The position numbers were made by a program, and so were the translations under genes. The notes under the pieces are model-generated. The model was given only the letters and a program-made list of their open reading frames with translations, was not told the DNA's origin and ran no database searches. A DNA stretch of 64,000 nucleotides from Methylocystis echinoides (GTDB lineage Bacteria > Pseudomonadota > Alphaproteobacteria > Rhizobiales > Beijerinckiaceae), in contig NZ_CP156084.1 in NCBI RefSeq assembly GCF_040687965.1, forward strand, positions 2,418,501-2,482,500, in the 5' to 3' direction. Positions 1 to 10,570 of this stretch are shown here, piece by piece. The stretch's first letter is position 1, and each line of letters begins with the position of its first letter.

Positions 1-1425
1 GACGAGGAGCATCTTCTCGACCGGCGAGAAGAAATGAATGCCGACGAAGTTCTCCGGACTCATCGAGGTCTCGGCGAGCGAGCTGATCGGCAGGGTCGAG
101 GTGTTGGAGGCGAAAACGACGTCGCCGCCGACGACCGCTTGCGCCCGCGCGGTCGCTTCCGCCTTCACGGCGCGATCCTCGAAGACCGCCTCCAGAATGA
201 GGTCGCTGCCCGCAAGCGCGGCGTAATCCGCGGTCGCCGTCACGCGCGCCATCAGCGCGTCCTTATCCGCCTGCGTGGCGCGCCCCTTGGCGACTGAGCC
301 GGAGATGAGCTTGTCGATCGTCGCCTTGCCCTTGTCGGCGCTTTCCTGGTCGCGGTCGATCAGCACGACCTCGATCCCGTTCAGCGCGCTGACATAGGCG
401 ACGCCCGCGCCCATGAAGCCTGCGCCGAGAACGCCGATCTTTTTGAGCGTCGTTGGCGGAATCTCAGCAGGCCGATGTGCGCCCTTCTCGAGTTCGTTTT
501 TGGACAGGAACAGCGAGCGGATCATTGCCGCCGCTTCCTTCGAGCGCAGAATATGCGCAAACCAGCGCGACTCGACGTCGAGCGCCTGATCCATCGGCAA
601 TTGCAGCCCTTCATAGGCGGCATGCAGAATGGCTTTGGCGGCCGGATAATTATCGTAGGTCTCTCGGCGGTAGATGGCGTTGGCTGCCGGCCAGATCATC
701 ATGCCGGTCGGCGAGAAGACCTTGCCGGAGGGGTTTTTGAAATCCTTGGCGTCCCACGGCGCCTGCGCCTTGCCGCCATTGGCGATCCACGCCCGCGCGC
801 GCGCCACGATCTCTTCGCGCGGCGCAATTTCGTGCACGAGCTTGGCGCCGAGCGCCGCTTTCGGCTTGAGCTGGTCGCCGCGGAAAAGGAATTGCAGCGC
901 GTCGCCGGTCTGCATGATGCGCGAAACGCGCTGCGTGCCGCCGGCGCCGGGGAAGAGTCCGACCTTGATCTCCGGCAGGCCGACCTTGGTCTTCTCGTCG
1001 TCCGCCATCACGCGATAATGGCAGGCGAGCGCCAGCTCGAACGCGCCGCCCAGGCAGACGCCCTGAATCGCGACGGCGAAGGGCTTTCCGCAGGTCTCTA
1101 ACTTGCGATAGAGCTTCGAGAGTTTGCGAGAGGTCTCGAAAAACAGCTTGTTCGCCGCTTCCTCGCCCTGCTCCTTGCGCGCTTTCGCATATTCGGCCGC
1201 GCCTTGCTGCAACATGGAGAGATCGGCGCCGCCGGAAAAGGCGCTCTTGCCGGAGGCGATCACGCAGCCCTTGATCGCAGCGTCGGCGACGACCGTGTCG
1301 ACGACCTGTTCGAGTTCGCTCATCACCTCGGGCGTGATGACGTTCATCGAGCGGCCGGGCATGTCCCAGATGAGGAGCGCCACGCCGTCGGCGCCGGTCT
1401 CGAAGCGGAAATTGGCGAGGGTCAT
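1..1425 (-). CDS. fadJ: FadJ-type multifunctional enoyl-CoA hydratase / 3-hydroxyacyl-CoA dehydrogenase (partial, 3' end outside window)
   Basis: I read this frame on the minus strand from the ATG at 1425 ([11 protein letters not shown]) to the window edge; 475 codons are visible and the C-terminus is missing. The N-terminal half is a crotonase domain ([11 protein letters not shown], then [13 protein letters not shown]), which hydrates enoyl-CoA. Near residue 330 a Rossmann NAD motif ([11 protein letters not shown]) opens the 3-hydroxyacyl-CoA dehydrogenase domain, and the visible part ends in the conserved [11 protein letters not shown] segment. The fused order is that of the FadB/FadJ alpha subunit, usually about 700 residues or more. 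The gene follows a thiolase and an acyl-CoA dehydrogenase on the same strand, forming a complete cytosolic beta-oxidation set. The FadJ/FadB distinction is by general resemblance only. Confidence 0.9.
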   Translation of the reverse strand, partial: MTLANFRFETGADGVALLIWDMPGRSMNVITPEVMSELEQVVDTVVADAAIKGCVIASGKSAFSGGADLSMLQQGAAEYAKARKEQGEEAANKLFFETSRKLSKLYRKLETCGKPFAVAIQGVCLGGAFELALACHYRVMADDEKTKVGLPEIKVGLFPGAGGTQRVSRIMQTGDALQFLFRGDQLKPKAALGAKLVHEIAPREEIVARARAWIANGGKAQAPWDAKDFKNPSGKVFSPTGMMIWPAANAIYRRETYDNYPAAKAILHAAYEGLQLPMDQALDVESRWFAHILRSKEAAAMIRSLFLSKNELEKGAHRPAEIPPTTLKKIGVLGAGFMGAGVAYVSALNGIEVVLIDRDQESADKGKATIDKLISGSVAKGRATQADKDALMARVTATADYAALAGSDLILEAVFEDRAVKAEATARAQAVVGGDVVFASNTSTLPISSLAETSMSPENFVGIHFFSPVEKMLLV

Positions 1426-1531
1426 TTCAGTGTCCTCAATTCGATCCATTCGTCACTCTAGAAGGCGACGATGTTCCTGGGCGACGTTGGATGGCTGCGC
1501 TTTGTTCGCACTGCCGCCTGCGCATGTTCCA

Positions 1532-2740
<1,209 letters not shown>

Positions 2741-2831
2741 GACGTTTCCTCTCGTTCTTGTTCGCCGCCCGGCCCGATCGGCGGGCCGCCCTCCCCGCGA
2801 TGGGAGGGGAGGGGCTGGCGATGTCTAACTT

Positions 2832-2881
2832 CCCTCCCTGTTGCGGGGAGGGCGCCGCTCCAAAGGAGCGACGGGTAGGGG
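2832..2881. repeat. Dispersed palindromic element (CCCTCCC...GGGGAGGG family), copy 1
   Basis: The intergenic copy has a CCCTCCC / GGGGAGGG stem, then a variable hairpin (GCTCC aaa GGAGC), then a CGGGTAGGGG tail. The same architecture recurs at 16618, 20272, 29485, 29706 and 29929, and inverted at 29588 and 29810. It lies between fadA and the acyl-CoA dehydrogenase gene; a related imperfect GC-rich run precedes it at about 2788-2815. It looks like a REP/BIME-type element. Confidence 0.65.
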
Positions 2882-2891
2882 CCGCTCGACC

Positions 2892-4685
2892 TCAAAACAT
2901 CTCCGGCGCAAGCGACATCATCGTGTCGGCGCCGGCGCCAATGCGCGCGAGGCGCAGGGACGTCTCCGGCAGCATCCGCTCCATGTAAAAGCGCGCGGTG
3001 ACGAGCTTCGCGTCCATGCGTGCGGCCTGATCGGGCTCACGCGCCTTCTTGTCCAGCGCAACGGCGGCGATCTTGACCCACATCAGCGCCATCGCGACGC
3101 GGCCGAGGAGATGCATATAGTCATAGGACGCCGCGCCGGCGTTGTCGGGCTTGGCGAGCCCATTCTGCATGAGCCACATGCTCGCTTTCTGCAAGTCGTT
3201 CAGCGCCGCCTGAGTCGGCGCGACGAAGGGCCTCATGGCCTCCTTGTCGCCATGCGACTGCAGCAGTTCCGCGCCGTCCCTGAAGAAGGCCATGATCGCG
3301 CGGCCGCCCTCGCGCGGCAATTTGCGGCCGACGAGGTCGAGCGCCTGAATGCCATTCGCGCCCTCGTAGATCATGGCGATGCGCGCGTCGCGCACGAACT
3401 GCTCCATGCCCCATTCGCGAATGTAACCATGGCCGCCGAAGACCTGCTGCGCCTTCACCGCATTGTCGAAGCCGATATCCGTCAACACGCCCTTCAGCAC
3501 CGGCGTCATCAGGCTCAGCCGATCTTCCGCCGCCTGCCGCGCCGCGGCGTCTTCCGAGCGATGCGCGACGTCGCTGTCGAGCGCGGCGGCGAGCGTCAAC
3601 CCGCGCGCCGCCTCGTTGAACGCCTTGATCTCCATGAGCATGCGGCGGATATCCGGGTGCACGATGATGGGATCGGCTTTCTTGTCGGGATTCTTCGGCC
3701 CCGACAGGGCGCGGCCCTGCAGGCGCTCCTTCGCATAGGCGACGGCGTTCTGATAGGCGACTTCCGACTGCGCGAGGCCCTGAATGGCGACGCCGAGCCG
3801 CGCCTCGTTCATCATCACGAACATCGCGTTGAGGCCGCGATTGGCTTCGCCGACGAGAAAGCCCTGCGCGCCGTCGTAATTCATCACGCAGGTCGAGTTG
3901 CCGTGAATGCCCATCTTCTCTTCGATGGAGCCGCAGGAGACGCCGTTGCGCGCGCCCAGCGAACCGTCGGCGTTCACGGAGATCTTCGGCACGATAAAGA
4001 GCGATATCCCCTTCACGCCCGCCGGCGCGCCCTCGATGCGCGCGAGCACGAGATGGATGATGTTTTCAGCAAGGTCGTGTTCGCCGGCGGAGATGAAAAT
4101 CTTCTGTCCCGTGATCAAATAGGAGCCGTCGCCGCGCGGAACCGCCTTGGTGGTTAAGAGGCCGAGATCGGTGCCGCACTGCGGCTCCGTCAGATTCATG
4201 GTGCCGGTCCAGCGGCCTTCGGCCATTTTGGGAACGTAAAGCCGCTTCTGCTCTTCCGAACCATGCGTGAGCAGCGCGGCCAGCGCGCCCTGCGTCAGGC
4301 CCGGATACATGGCGAACGCCATATTCGCCGCAGACGCATATTCGCTCATCGGCGTCGACAACGTGAAGGGCAGGCCTTGACCGCCATATTCCTCCGGCAC
4401 GGGCAGGCTGATCCACCCGCCCTCGGCGTAGGCCTGAAAGGCCGATTTGAAGCCGGCGGGCGTCGTCACGCCGCCGTCGGCGTCGCGCCGGCAGCCATTG
4501 GCGTCGCCGGATTGGTTGAGCGGGGCGAGGATCTCTTCGCAAATCTTGCCGGCTTCGCCGAGAATCTGGGCGAGAACGTCGGGGCTGACGTCGGCGAACC
4601 CTTTCAGATTGCCGAAACGCTGAAACTGCAGCACGTCGTTGAGGAGAAAAAGCGTGTCGTCAACAGGCGCTCTATAGCTCGGCAT
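2892..4685 (-). CDS. Acyl-CoA dehydrogenase, long (about 600 residue) family
   Basis: This FAD-dependent acyl-CoA dehydrogenase oxidises acyl-CoA to 2-enoyl-CoA. Starting at the ATG at 4685 (MPSYRAPVDD) it has 597 residues. An upstream start at 4856 is open, but the family normally begins at the MPxYxAP sequence. The middle carries the flavin-binding pattern (MNLTEPQCGTDLG, then GQKIFISAGEHD), and the C-terminal half has QVFGGHGYIREWGMEQ and RIAMIYEGANGIQALD. The extra C-terminal domain is typical of the group often annotated DmdC or FadE-like. That group includes 3-methylmercaptopropionyl-CoA dehydrogenases, so the substrate cannot be fixed. It is the first gene of the beta-oxidation operon. 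Confidence 0.9.
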   Translation of the reverse strand: MPSYRAPVDDTLFLLNDVLQFQRFGNLKGFADVSPDVLAQILGEAGKICEEILAPLNQSGDANGCRRDADGGVTTPAGFKSAFQAYAEGGWISLPVPEEYGGQGLPFTLSTPMSEYASAANMAFAMYPGLTQGALAALLTHGSEEQKRLYVPKMAEGRWTGTMNLTEPQCGTDLGLLTTKAVPRGDGSYLITGQKIFISAGEHDLAENIIHLVLARIEGAPAGVKGISLFIVPKISVNADGSLGARNGVSCGSIEEKMGIHGNSTCVMNYDGAQGFLVGEANRGLNAMFVMMNEARLGVAIQGLAQSEVAYQNAVAYAKERLQGRALSGPKNPDKKADPIIVHPDIRRMLMEIKAFNEAARGLTLAAALDSDVAHRSEDAAARQAAEDRLSLMTPVLKGVLTDIGFDNAVKAQQVFGGHGYIREWGMEQFVRDARIAMIYEGANGIQALDLVGRKLPREGGRAIMAFFRDGAELLQSHGDKEAMRPFVAPTQAALNDLQKASMWLMQNGLAKPDNAGAASYDYMHLLGRVAMALMWVKIAAVALDKKAREPDQAARMDAKLVTARFYMERMLPETSLRLARIGAGADTMMSLAPEMF

Positions 4686-5074
4686 CGATTTCTCCCGCCA
4701 AAGGTCGACTCCCAGTCGCTGTGCGCGGCCCGGAGGAGACGCCGTTCGCGTCTTAGGTAGAGAGGGCGCGTGGCGCGCGCAATAGGGGCGTGAACATAGC
4801 TCAAGTGGTTTACGGATAGGCGCGGCGGCTTGCCCGAAACGGAATAAGGCGAGCATGGCTAATCATTTGTTTCGTAAACATGAACGAAGGTTGACAGATT
4901 GCCGGAGCTTTAACGGCTTGTTTACCGCAAACAGAGGAAAGTCGCTCACGGCGCCGTCTCGGCCATCTATGGTTAACGCCCCGATTCGCGGGCGCTGTCG
5001 AGCCGACCCACGGGTTGTTTTCGTTCACTCTTCTCTCGAGCCATCCGCAACAGACGGGCTTGCCGGATACGCAC
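4686..5074. other. Divergent intergenic region, 389 bp, upstream of the acyl-CoA dehydrogenase and the PodJ-like gene
   Basis: I found no coding potential here. A TTGACA hexamer lies at 4891-4896 and a CtrA-like motif (TTAA, 7 bases, TTTA) at 4910-4924, both on the side of the PodJ-like gene. No well-spaced -10 box goes with the TTGACA, so I do not call a promoter. Confidence 0.4.
4910..4924 (+). promoter_or_regulatory. Possible CtrA-type binding motif
   Basis: TTAA-N7-TTTA matches the alphaproteobacterial CtrA consensus TTAA-N7-TTAA at 7 of 8 fixed positions. It lies about 150 bp upstream of the PodJ-like start. Cell-cycle control of podJ is known in Caulobacter; its relevance here is inference, and a match of this kind can occur by chance. 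Confidence 0.3.
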
Positions 5075-8000
5075 ATGACCAAGGCACTTTCCCGCAAACA
5101 CCGTGGACTCGACGACGACGCCGGCGGCTCGGCCCGCGCGGAAGCGCGCCGGTCCGGGAAACGCCTCGGCGCCTGGCTGGACGATGTGATTCGGGCGGAG
5201 GCGGAGGCGTTCGACGATGAGGCGTTCGACACTGACGATGAGGACGATCGGGTCGAAACGATCGCGCGACGGCTCGCGCGCGGCGGCGGCGCGCGGGACG
5301 ACCGTGAGCGCGCCGATGAACCTCGGCCGCGCCGCTGGCGCGACGACGCGCGGGAGCTCAGGGCGGAACCCCGCCGGCGCCGCGACGAAGCATTTCACGA
5401 GAAAGACGATGACGAGCCCCGGCGCGAGTCGCGCGGGCGTCGCGCCCCACGCCGCGACCAGCAGGAGATTTTCGCCGACGCGGCGGCGGTCCTCGGCCGT
5501 CGCATCGCCCAGAGCGAGCGTCAGACCGCGCGCGCCCTCGACAATCTCGCTGGCCTGGTCGAAGACGGCGAATTGAGCCGCGAGAGCGCAGAAGAGGGCT
5601 TGGCGTTCCTGGCGAAGCGGCTGGGGCGCATCGAGTCGCGCCTATCTGAACAGCCGTCCGCGGGCGCGAACGCGCGCCCCATTCGCTCCGCGCTGGCGCG
5701 GCTCGAGGCGCGGCTCGACGAGCTTTCCGACGCGGACCGCGTCTCCGACGTCGAGCGCGCGCTCGAGGGGCTCGACCGGCGCCTGGAGGAGATCGCCCGT
5801 CGGCTCGACCCCGAGCCCCGCGCGCGCGGCCGCGCCCCGAGCCCGGCCGCGGATCATGCCGAGCCGCCGCCCCGTCGCCCGCTCGACGCGGCGATCGCCG
5901 AGATCACCCGCCGGCAGCGCGCGCTCAACGCCGCCGAGCCGACGCAGGGGCCAAAGCGGCCCGAGCCGGCGCCGGCTGTCCCGTCGCCCGCCGCGCCCGT
6001 CGTTCCGCCCCCCGCGCCCGCGCCGGATGTCTGGGACGGCGCGCCCCCGGCAGAGCGTTTCGCCGCGGTTCACGCCTCGCTCGACTCGATTTCGTCGCAG
6101 CTCGAAACGGTGCGGCAGGGCGCCGCGCAGCGCGCCGATCAGCAATTGGTGGCGATGCGTCAGATCGAGGGCCTGCGCCGCGACCTCGAGGAGATGTCCG
6201 GGGCGATTGGCGACCTCGCGCCCCGCGCCTCGGTCGCCGCCATCGAGACGGCGCTGCACGATCTCGCGCGCCGTGTCGAGACGCAGCGCTGCCGCGGCGT
6301 CGCCGATGATCTGCTGGCGCCGGCCGAGCGGATCGCCGGCGAGTTGCGCGCCGCCATCCGGGATCTCGACCCGAGCCCGATCGTCCGTAATCTCCACGCC
6401 GACGTGCTGACCATCGGGCGCCGGCTCGACTCGCTTCAGCAGCCGAGCCCCGGCGACGCCACGCTCGTCCGCGACCTCGTCGCGCGGGTCGGCGAAATCC
6501 GCGAGCAGCTCGCAGCGCTCGCCGCCCGTCCGCTGCCGCTCGAGAAGATCGAGACGCGCCTGGTCGACCTCGCCCAGCGCGTCGACGCGTTGACGCGCAC
6601 GGGGGTCGGCGTCGCCGCCAAGGCCGCGGCCGCCCTGGACATGGGCGAAGTCGCGCGCTCGATCCGCGCGATCGTCTCCACCGAGACGAACGCGAGTTTC
6701 GACACGTTCAACGGCCGCCTCGAACAGCTCGCCGGCAAGGTGGACGCGCTCGTCGCCAGCGCCGGCGGCAAGCGCATCGACGAATTGGGCAAGCGCATCG
6801 ACGATCTCGGCCAGATGATCGCCAAGCGCTTCGAGAACGGCGCGGCGCAACGCGTCGACACCTCCGGGCTCGAGAAGCTCGTGGCGGGTCTCGCGCGCAA
6901 GCTCGATACGGCGTTGGAGCAAAAACCGGAGACGCCCGCGCTCGAGGAAATTGGCCGCAAGCTCGACACGCTCGGAACGCGCTTGCTGCCCGACGCCGTC
7001 TCCGCCGAGGCGATCGCGCGCATCGAGGGCATGCTCGCGAGTCCTCCCGCGGAAAAGCAGTTTCGCGATCTCGCTCAACGTATCGACGGGATGCGCGAGA
7101 CGCTCGCGCAACGGCTCGAGCAGGGGGGCGCCGAGGGGCCCGCCATCGGCGCCATCGAACATCTGGTGCGCGGACTGGATCGCAAGGTGGAGACGGCGCT
7201 CGCCGCGCATGCGCACGCGCCGGACATCGAGCCGCTCCGCCGCCAGCTCGAACAATTGTCGCAAAAGATCGACCGTCTCGACGATCCGGGCGCCCACTCG
7301 ACGCTGAGCGCGGCGGGGACGGGCAATCCGCAGCTCGACGACATCGCCGCGCGGCTCGACCGCATGCAATCGGCGCTGGCGCATCGGGTGGAGGAAGCCT
7401 CGCCGGCGGCGCGCCAATTCGAAATGGCCGAGCTTGTCGAACAGCTCGCGGCGCGCATCAATCAGGCGGCCGACTCGCAAGGCGACGCGGAGGCGTTCAG
7501 GGCGCTCGAGACGCAGATCGGCGCCTTGTCGAAACGTCTCGACCGCAACGACCACAATGGCGCCGCCCTCGCCGCCGTCGAAGGGAAGATCGCCGCCCTC
7601 GTCGCGCAGATGGAGGAGACCAAAAGCGCCACCTCTTTAGCCGCCGAGGAGGCCGTACGTCGCGCCACGCAGGAGATCCTGCGCGAGGCGAGCCCCGGCC
7701 CGGGCGCCTTGCGCGCGGCGCTTGAGCGCGAGCTCGCCGACATTCGGGACAAGCAGGACGCAAGCGGCCAGCGCACCCATGAGACGCTGCTCGCGGTGCA
7801 CGAAACCCTCGAACGCGTCGTCGATCGTCTGGCGATGTTCGAGGACGAGCTGACCGAAATTCGAACCGGCGTGACCGCGCCCGCAAAAGCTGGCGCAGCC
7901 GCGCAGCCGGCGTCCGCCGCGGAGCCGCGTCCGCCGTCGCGTCTCACGGATGACGACGAACTCGGCGATTTCCTCATGCCGCCCGGCGCGCCCCGCCCGC

Positions 8001-9310
8001 AGCGACGCGAGACCGCCTTCGCCGCGGCGCCGGAATCCGCGCAGATGGATTTCATCGCGGCTGCGCGCCGCGCCGCTCAGCAGGCTGCGCGCGACGCCGC
8101 CGCCGCCGAAACGGCGTATCAGGAACGCCGCAACGCCGCCCTGCGCGCCGAAGCCTTCGCTGAGAGCGGCGAGCGGGCGCCAGAGGGAAAGAGCGGCGGC
8201 CTTCTCGCGGCCATTCAAGAACGCAAGCGGCCGTTGTTGCTCGGCCTCGGCGCGCTGGTGCTGATGATCGGCGCCTATCAGATCGCCCGCGTCGGAATCG
8301 AGGGCGCGGATAAATGGCGCCAGGACAGACGCCATGCCGAGGCCGCCCACACCGAGAGCGACGCCGAGCCCGAAGCCGCCCCGGGGCCAGGCGCCCCCGC
8401 GCGTACGGGCGCCAGCCAGGGCGCGGCGAAGACGCCCGCGCTCGCGCCGGCGACGCCCGCCCGCCCCTCCGCCAACGCGCCGGAAGCGGCGCCCCGCCCT
8501 CCGGCCGCTCCGCCGCCCAGGATGCTCGCGCCGCAGGCCGAAACGCCGGGGCCTCTCGACAAGACCCCCGTCGGCTCGATTGGCGGAGCGGGCCTCAATC
8601 CGCTGCCGCCGCCGGACGCCGTCGTCGCCATCCGGGCGCTCGCCGAGGGCGGCGATCCGGGGGCGCAATATGAACTCGCGCTGCGCATGGCCGAGGGGCG
8701 CGGCGTGCCGCGCGATCCGGCGACCGCCGCGCAATGGTTCGAAAAGGCCGCCGGGAAGGGCGTCGCGCCGGCGCAATACCGGCTTGGTTCTCTCTATGAG
8801 AAGGGACTAGGCGTCGCGCGCGACTACTCGCGCGCCCGCAAGCTCTATCAATCCGCCGCCGAGGCGGGGAACGCCCGCGCCATGCATAATCTCGCCGTGC
8901 TGCTCGCCGAAGGCGGCGACGGCGGCAAACCGGATTATGCGGTGGCCGCCGAGTGGTTCCGCAGGGCGGGCGAATATGGCGTGCGCGACAGCCAGTACAA
9001 TCTGGCGATCCTCTACGCGCGCGGGCTCGGCGTCGGCCAGAGTCTCGTTCAGTCCTATGTCTGGTTTTCCGCCGCCGCCGAACAGGGCGACGCCGACGCC
9101 GCCAAGAAGCGGGACGAAGTCGCCGCCCGGCTCGACTCCAAAGAGCTGGCCGCGGCGAAGGCCGCCGCCGCGGCCTTCCACGCCAAGGAGCCGCCGCGCG
9201 CCGCCAACGAGGCGCCGGCGCCCGCCGGCGGCTGGGAGAAGGCGAAGGCCCCAGGCGCCCCGGGTCCTGCGACGCGGCCGCCTGCGAAGCCGAAAATCTC
9301 CGCAATTTGA
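5075..9310 (+). CDS. Large coiled-coil membrane protein with SEL1 repeats (PodJ-like polar localisation factor)
   Basis: From the ATG at 5075 (MTKALSRKHRGLDD) the protein has 1411 residues. The N-terminal segment is charged (to about residue 120). A long heptad-rich helical region follows, with recurring LE-LARKLD/LDRLE-type units to about residue 950. A single membrane segment (LLLGLGALVLMIGAYQIA) lies near residues 1053-1072, then a Pro/Ala-rich linker, then about four SEL1-like repeats (AAQWFEKAAGKG, ARKLYQSAAEAG, AAEWFRRAGEYG, SYVWFSAAAEQG) at about 1180-1360. This domain order is that of PodJ, which organises the old pole: a cytoplasmic coiled coil, one membrane span, and a periplasmic SEL1 tail. 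Rhizobiales homologues are often annotated as SEL1-like or PodJ. The exact role here is inferred from architecture. Confidence 0.75.
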   Translation: MTKALSRKHRGLDDDAGGSARAEARRSGKRLGAWLDDVIRAEAEAFDDEAFDTDDEDDRVETIARRLARGGGARDDRERADEPRPRRWRDDARELRAEPRRRRDEAFHEKDDDEPRRESRGRRAPRRDQQEIFADAAAVLGRRIAQSERQTARALDNLAGLVEDGELSRESAEEGLAFLAKRLGRIESRLSEQPSAGANARPIRSALARLEARLDELSDADRVSDVERALEGLDRRLEEIARRLDPEPRARGRAPSPAADHAEPPPRRPLDAAIAEITRRQRALNAAEPTQGPKRPEPAPAVPSPAAPVVPPPAPAPDVWDGAPPAERFAAVHASLDSISSQLETVRQGAAQRADQQLVAMRQIEGLRRDLEEMSGAIGDLAPRASVAAIETALHDLARRVETQRCRGVADDLLAPAERIAGELRAAIRDLDPSPIVRNLHADVLTIGRRLDSLQQPSPGDATLVRDLVARVGEIREQLAALAARPLPLEKIETRLVDLAQRVDALTRTGVGVAAKAAAALDMGEVARSIRAIVSTETNASFDTFNGRLEQLAGKVDALVASAGGKRIDELGKRIDDLGQMIAKRFENGAAQRVDTSGLEKLVAGLARKLDTALEQKPETPALEEIGRKLDTLGTRLLPDAVSAEAIARIEGMLASPPAEKQFRDLAQRIDGMRETLAQRLEQGGAEGPAIGAIEHLVRGLDRKVETALAAHAHAPDIEPLRRQLEQLSQKIDRLDDPGAHSTLSAAGTGNPQLDDIAARLDRMQSALAHRVEEASPAARQFEMAELVEQLAARINQAADSQGDAEAFRALETQIGALSKRLDRNDHNGAALAAVEGKIAALVAQMEETKSATSLAAEEAVRRATQEILREASPGPGALRAALERELADIRDKQDASGQRTHETLLAVHETLERVVDRLAMFEDELTEIRTGVTAPAKAGAAAQPASAAEPRPPSRLTDDDELGDFLMPPGAPRPQRRETAFAAAPESAQMDFIAAARRAAQQAARDAAAAETAYQERRNAALRAEAFAESGERAPEGKSGGLLAAIQERKRPLLLGLGALVLMIGAYQIARVGIEGADKWRQDRRHAEAAHTESDAEPEAAPGPGAPARTGASQGAAKTPALAPATPARPSANAPEAAPRPPAAPPPRMLAPQAETPGPLDKTPVGSIGGAGLNPLPPPDAVVAIRALAEGGDPGAQYELALRMAEGRGVPRDPATAAQWFEKAAGKGVAPAQYRLGSLYEKGLGVARDYSRARKLYQSAAEAGNARAMHNLAVLLAEGGDGGKPDYAVAAEWFRRAGEYGVRDSQYNLAILYARGLGVGQSLVQSYVWFSAAAEQGDADAAKKRDEVAARLDSKELAAAKAAAAAFHAKEPPRAANEAPAPAGGWEKAKAPGAPGPATRPPAKPKISAI

Positions 9311-9432
9311 AGGAGATGGACGTAAAGGCGTCACCATTTCGCCGCGCATTTACGATTCATCGACCATCGGTGGCTAACGTCGCGATGGAAGGCTATTCGT
9401 CCAAGCCCCATCGCCCTTTGGGAGAGTTTTCC

Positions 9433-9714
9433 ATGCGCAAGTTCCTCGCCGCGATTCTCGCCGCTTCGGCGATCGGGGCCCTGACGCTTCCGGCCGCGCC
9501 CGCAAGGGCCGACTCGGCCGGGCCCGCCATCGCCGCCGGCATTGGCGGCTTCGCGCTCGGCGCCATTGCCGGCGGCGCGCTGGCTCAGTCGGCCCCGCCC
9601 GTCGTCTATGCGCCGCCGCCGCCGCCGGTCCGCTGCTGGACCGAGCGCCGGCCGGTGTTCGACGAATATGGCGACGTCATTGGCTCGCGTCCGCGCCGGA
9701 TCTGCGAGCAGTAA
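9433..9714 (+). CDS. Small secreted glycine-rich protein, function unknown
   Basis: The 93-residue product starts at the ATG at 9433 after a GGGAGAG ribosome site. It has a clear signal peptide (MRKFLAAILAASAIGALTLP, cut near APARA-DS). Next comes a short Gly/Ala-rich stretch that could be a glycine-zipper segment, a proline run (YAPPPPPP), and a two-cysteine tail (RCWTERRPVFDEYGD, ending RRICEQ). It is probably periplasmic or outer-membrane associated. I do not recognise a named family. It is followed by a good hairpin at 9742-9780, so it is likely a single-gene unit. Confidence 0.75.
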   Translation: MRKFLAAILAASAIGALTLPAAPARADSAGPAIAAGIGGFALGAIAGGALAQSAPPVVYAPPPPPVRCWTERRPVFDEYGDVIGSRPRRICEQ

Positions 9715-9741
9715 AGCGGCCGCCACAGTTCCAAAAGCTCA

Positions 9742-9780
9742 ACATGCGCCGGATCGCCGCAGGCTGTCCGGCGCATGTTT
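9742..9780 (+). terminator. 13-bp perfect hairpin, probable terminator
   Basis: The arms AACATGCGCCGGA (9742-9754) and TCCGGCGCATGTT (9768-9780) are perfectly complementary with a 13-base loop, 27 bp after the small secreted protein gene. The following bases are only weakly T-rich (TTCTTACC), so it may be a terminator or a simple stabilising stem. Confidence 0.6.
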
Positions 9781-9849
9781 CTTACCCGCTGGCATGTCGG
9801 TTGCTCAGTCGTTCCCGCCAAAGAATTCCAAACGGCGAAGAGAGACGAC

Positions 9850-10440
9850 ATGACGAGTATTGCCGACACCGCCTTCAAGACGCTGGAAGAGCAGGGCCGC
9901 CTTCTCAACGCGGTGCTGAAAGGCCCGACCGAAAAGCCCGGCCGCTTTGGTTTCCGTGGCGAATTGGCGCTTATTTTCCAGGAGCAGCTCGCCGACGAGA
10001 AGCGTCCGCCGGAGCGCTCGGTCGATCAGGTGATCGCCATCGCGAATGTCGGAGAACCGACAATCCCGTTCTTCGCCTGTTATCTTCATTCCTTCGAATG
10101 GCTGACCGACCTCGCTAAGGTGACGAAGGGCCTGTTCTCGCCTGAAGGAAAATATTTCATCTTCTGCAACAACATCGACCTTCTCGCCAAATATGAGGTC
10201 GAGATCGACGGCGTCACCTATCACGTGCTCCCGATCGACGAGGCGACGGTCTATAACGAGCTTCTCGAACTTCTTTATCTCGACAAGGGCGATCTGAAGA
10301 AGCTGTCGACCGGCGGCAAGACCGATGCGGTCGCCGACGCGGCGCTGGGCTTCAATGCGCGCTTCGACGTGATCAGCTACGCGCAAGGCGTCGAGCGCAT
10401 GGGCCCGGTGCGCAACCGGAACGCCAACCGGCCGGTCTGA
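9850..10440 (+). CDS. Conserved hypothetical protein, 196 residues
   Basis: The start is the ATG at 9850 (MTSIADTAFKTLEEQ). There is no signal peptide or membrane span; the protein looks soluble and cytoplasmic, with mixed alpha/beta composition. Recognisable features are an Ile/Phe-rich core (IPFFACYLHSFEWLTDL), a cysteine within YFIFCNNIDLLAKYEVEIDG, and an acidic helix (EATVYNELLELLYLDKGD). I do not recognise the family. It stands alone between a hairpin and the transglycosylase gene, about 130 bp away on the same strand. Confidence 0.7.
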   Translation: MTSIADTAFKTLEEQGRLLNAVLKGPTEKPGRFGFRGELALIFQEQLADEKRPPERSVDQVIAIANVGEPTIPFFACYLHSFEWLTDLAKVTKGLFSPEGKYFIFCNNIDLLAKYEVEIDGVTYHVLPIDEATVYNELLELLYLDKGDLKKLSTGGKTDAVADAALGFNARFDVISYAQGVERMGPVRNRNANRPV

Positions 10441-10570
10441 GGAGGCGCCGGGCCTCTCGGCCGCGGAGGCCCCCGGCTTTGGGCGGCGCGGTCTCGCGCG
10501 CGCGTCTCCTTTGGCTCGGGAGCGCCGCGCTTTCCGTGAAAAAAACGTCTTCTTGCGATAGGCTTTGGCA

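Noticed and set aside
4891-4896. TTGACA hexamer upstream of the PodJ-like gene
   Set aside because: No acceptable -10 box occurs at 15-19 bp spacing, so a promoter call is not supported.
5642-7555. Minus-strand 637-codon open frame
   Set aside because: It is antisense to the PodJ-like coiled coil; the Arg/Leu-rich composition is a shadow of repeated heptad codons.
10447-10479. Hairpin after the 196-residue hypothetical gene
   Set aside because: GCCGG-GCCTC can pair with GAGGC-CCGGC only with a bulge, and no T-tract follows, so I do not call a terminator.
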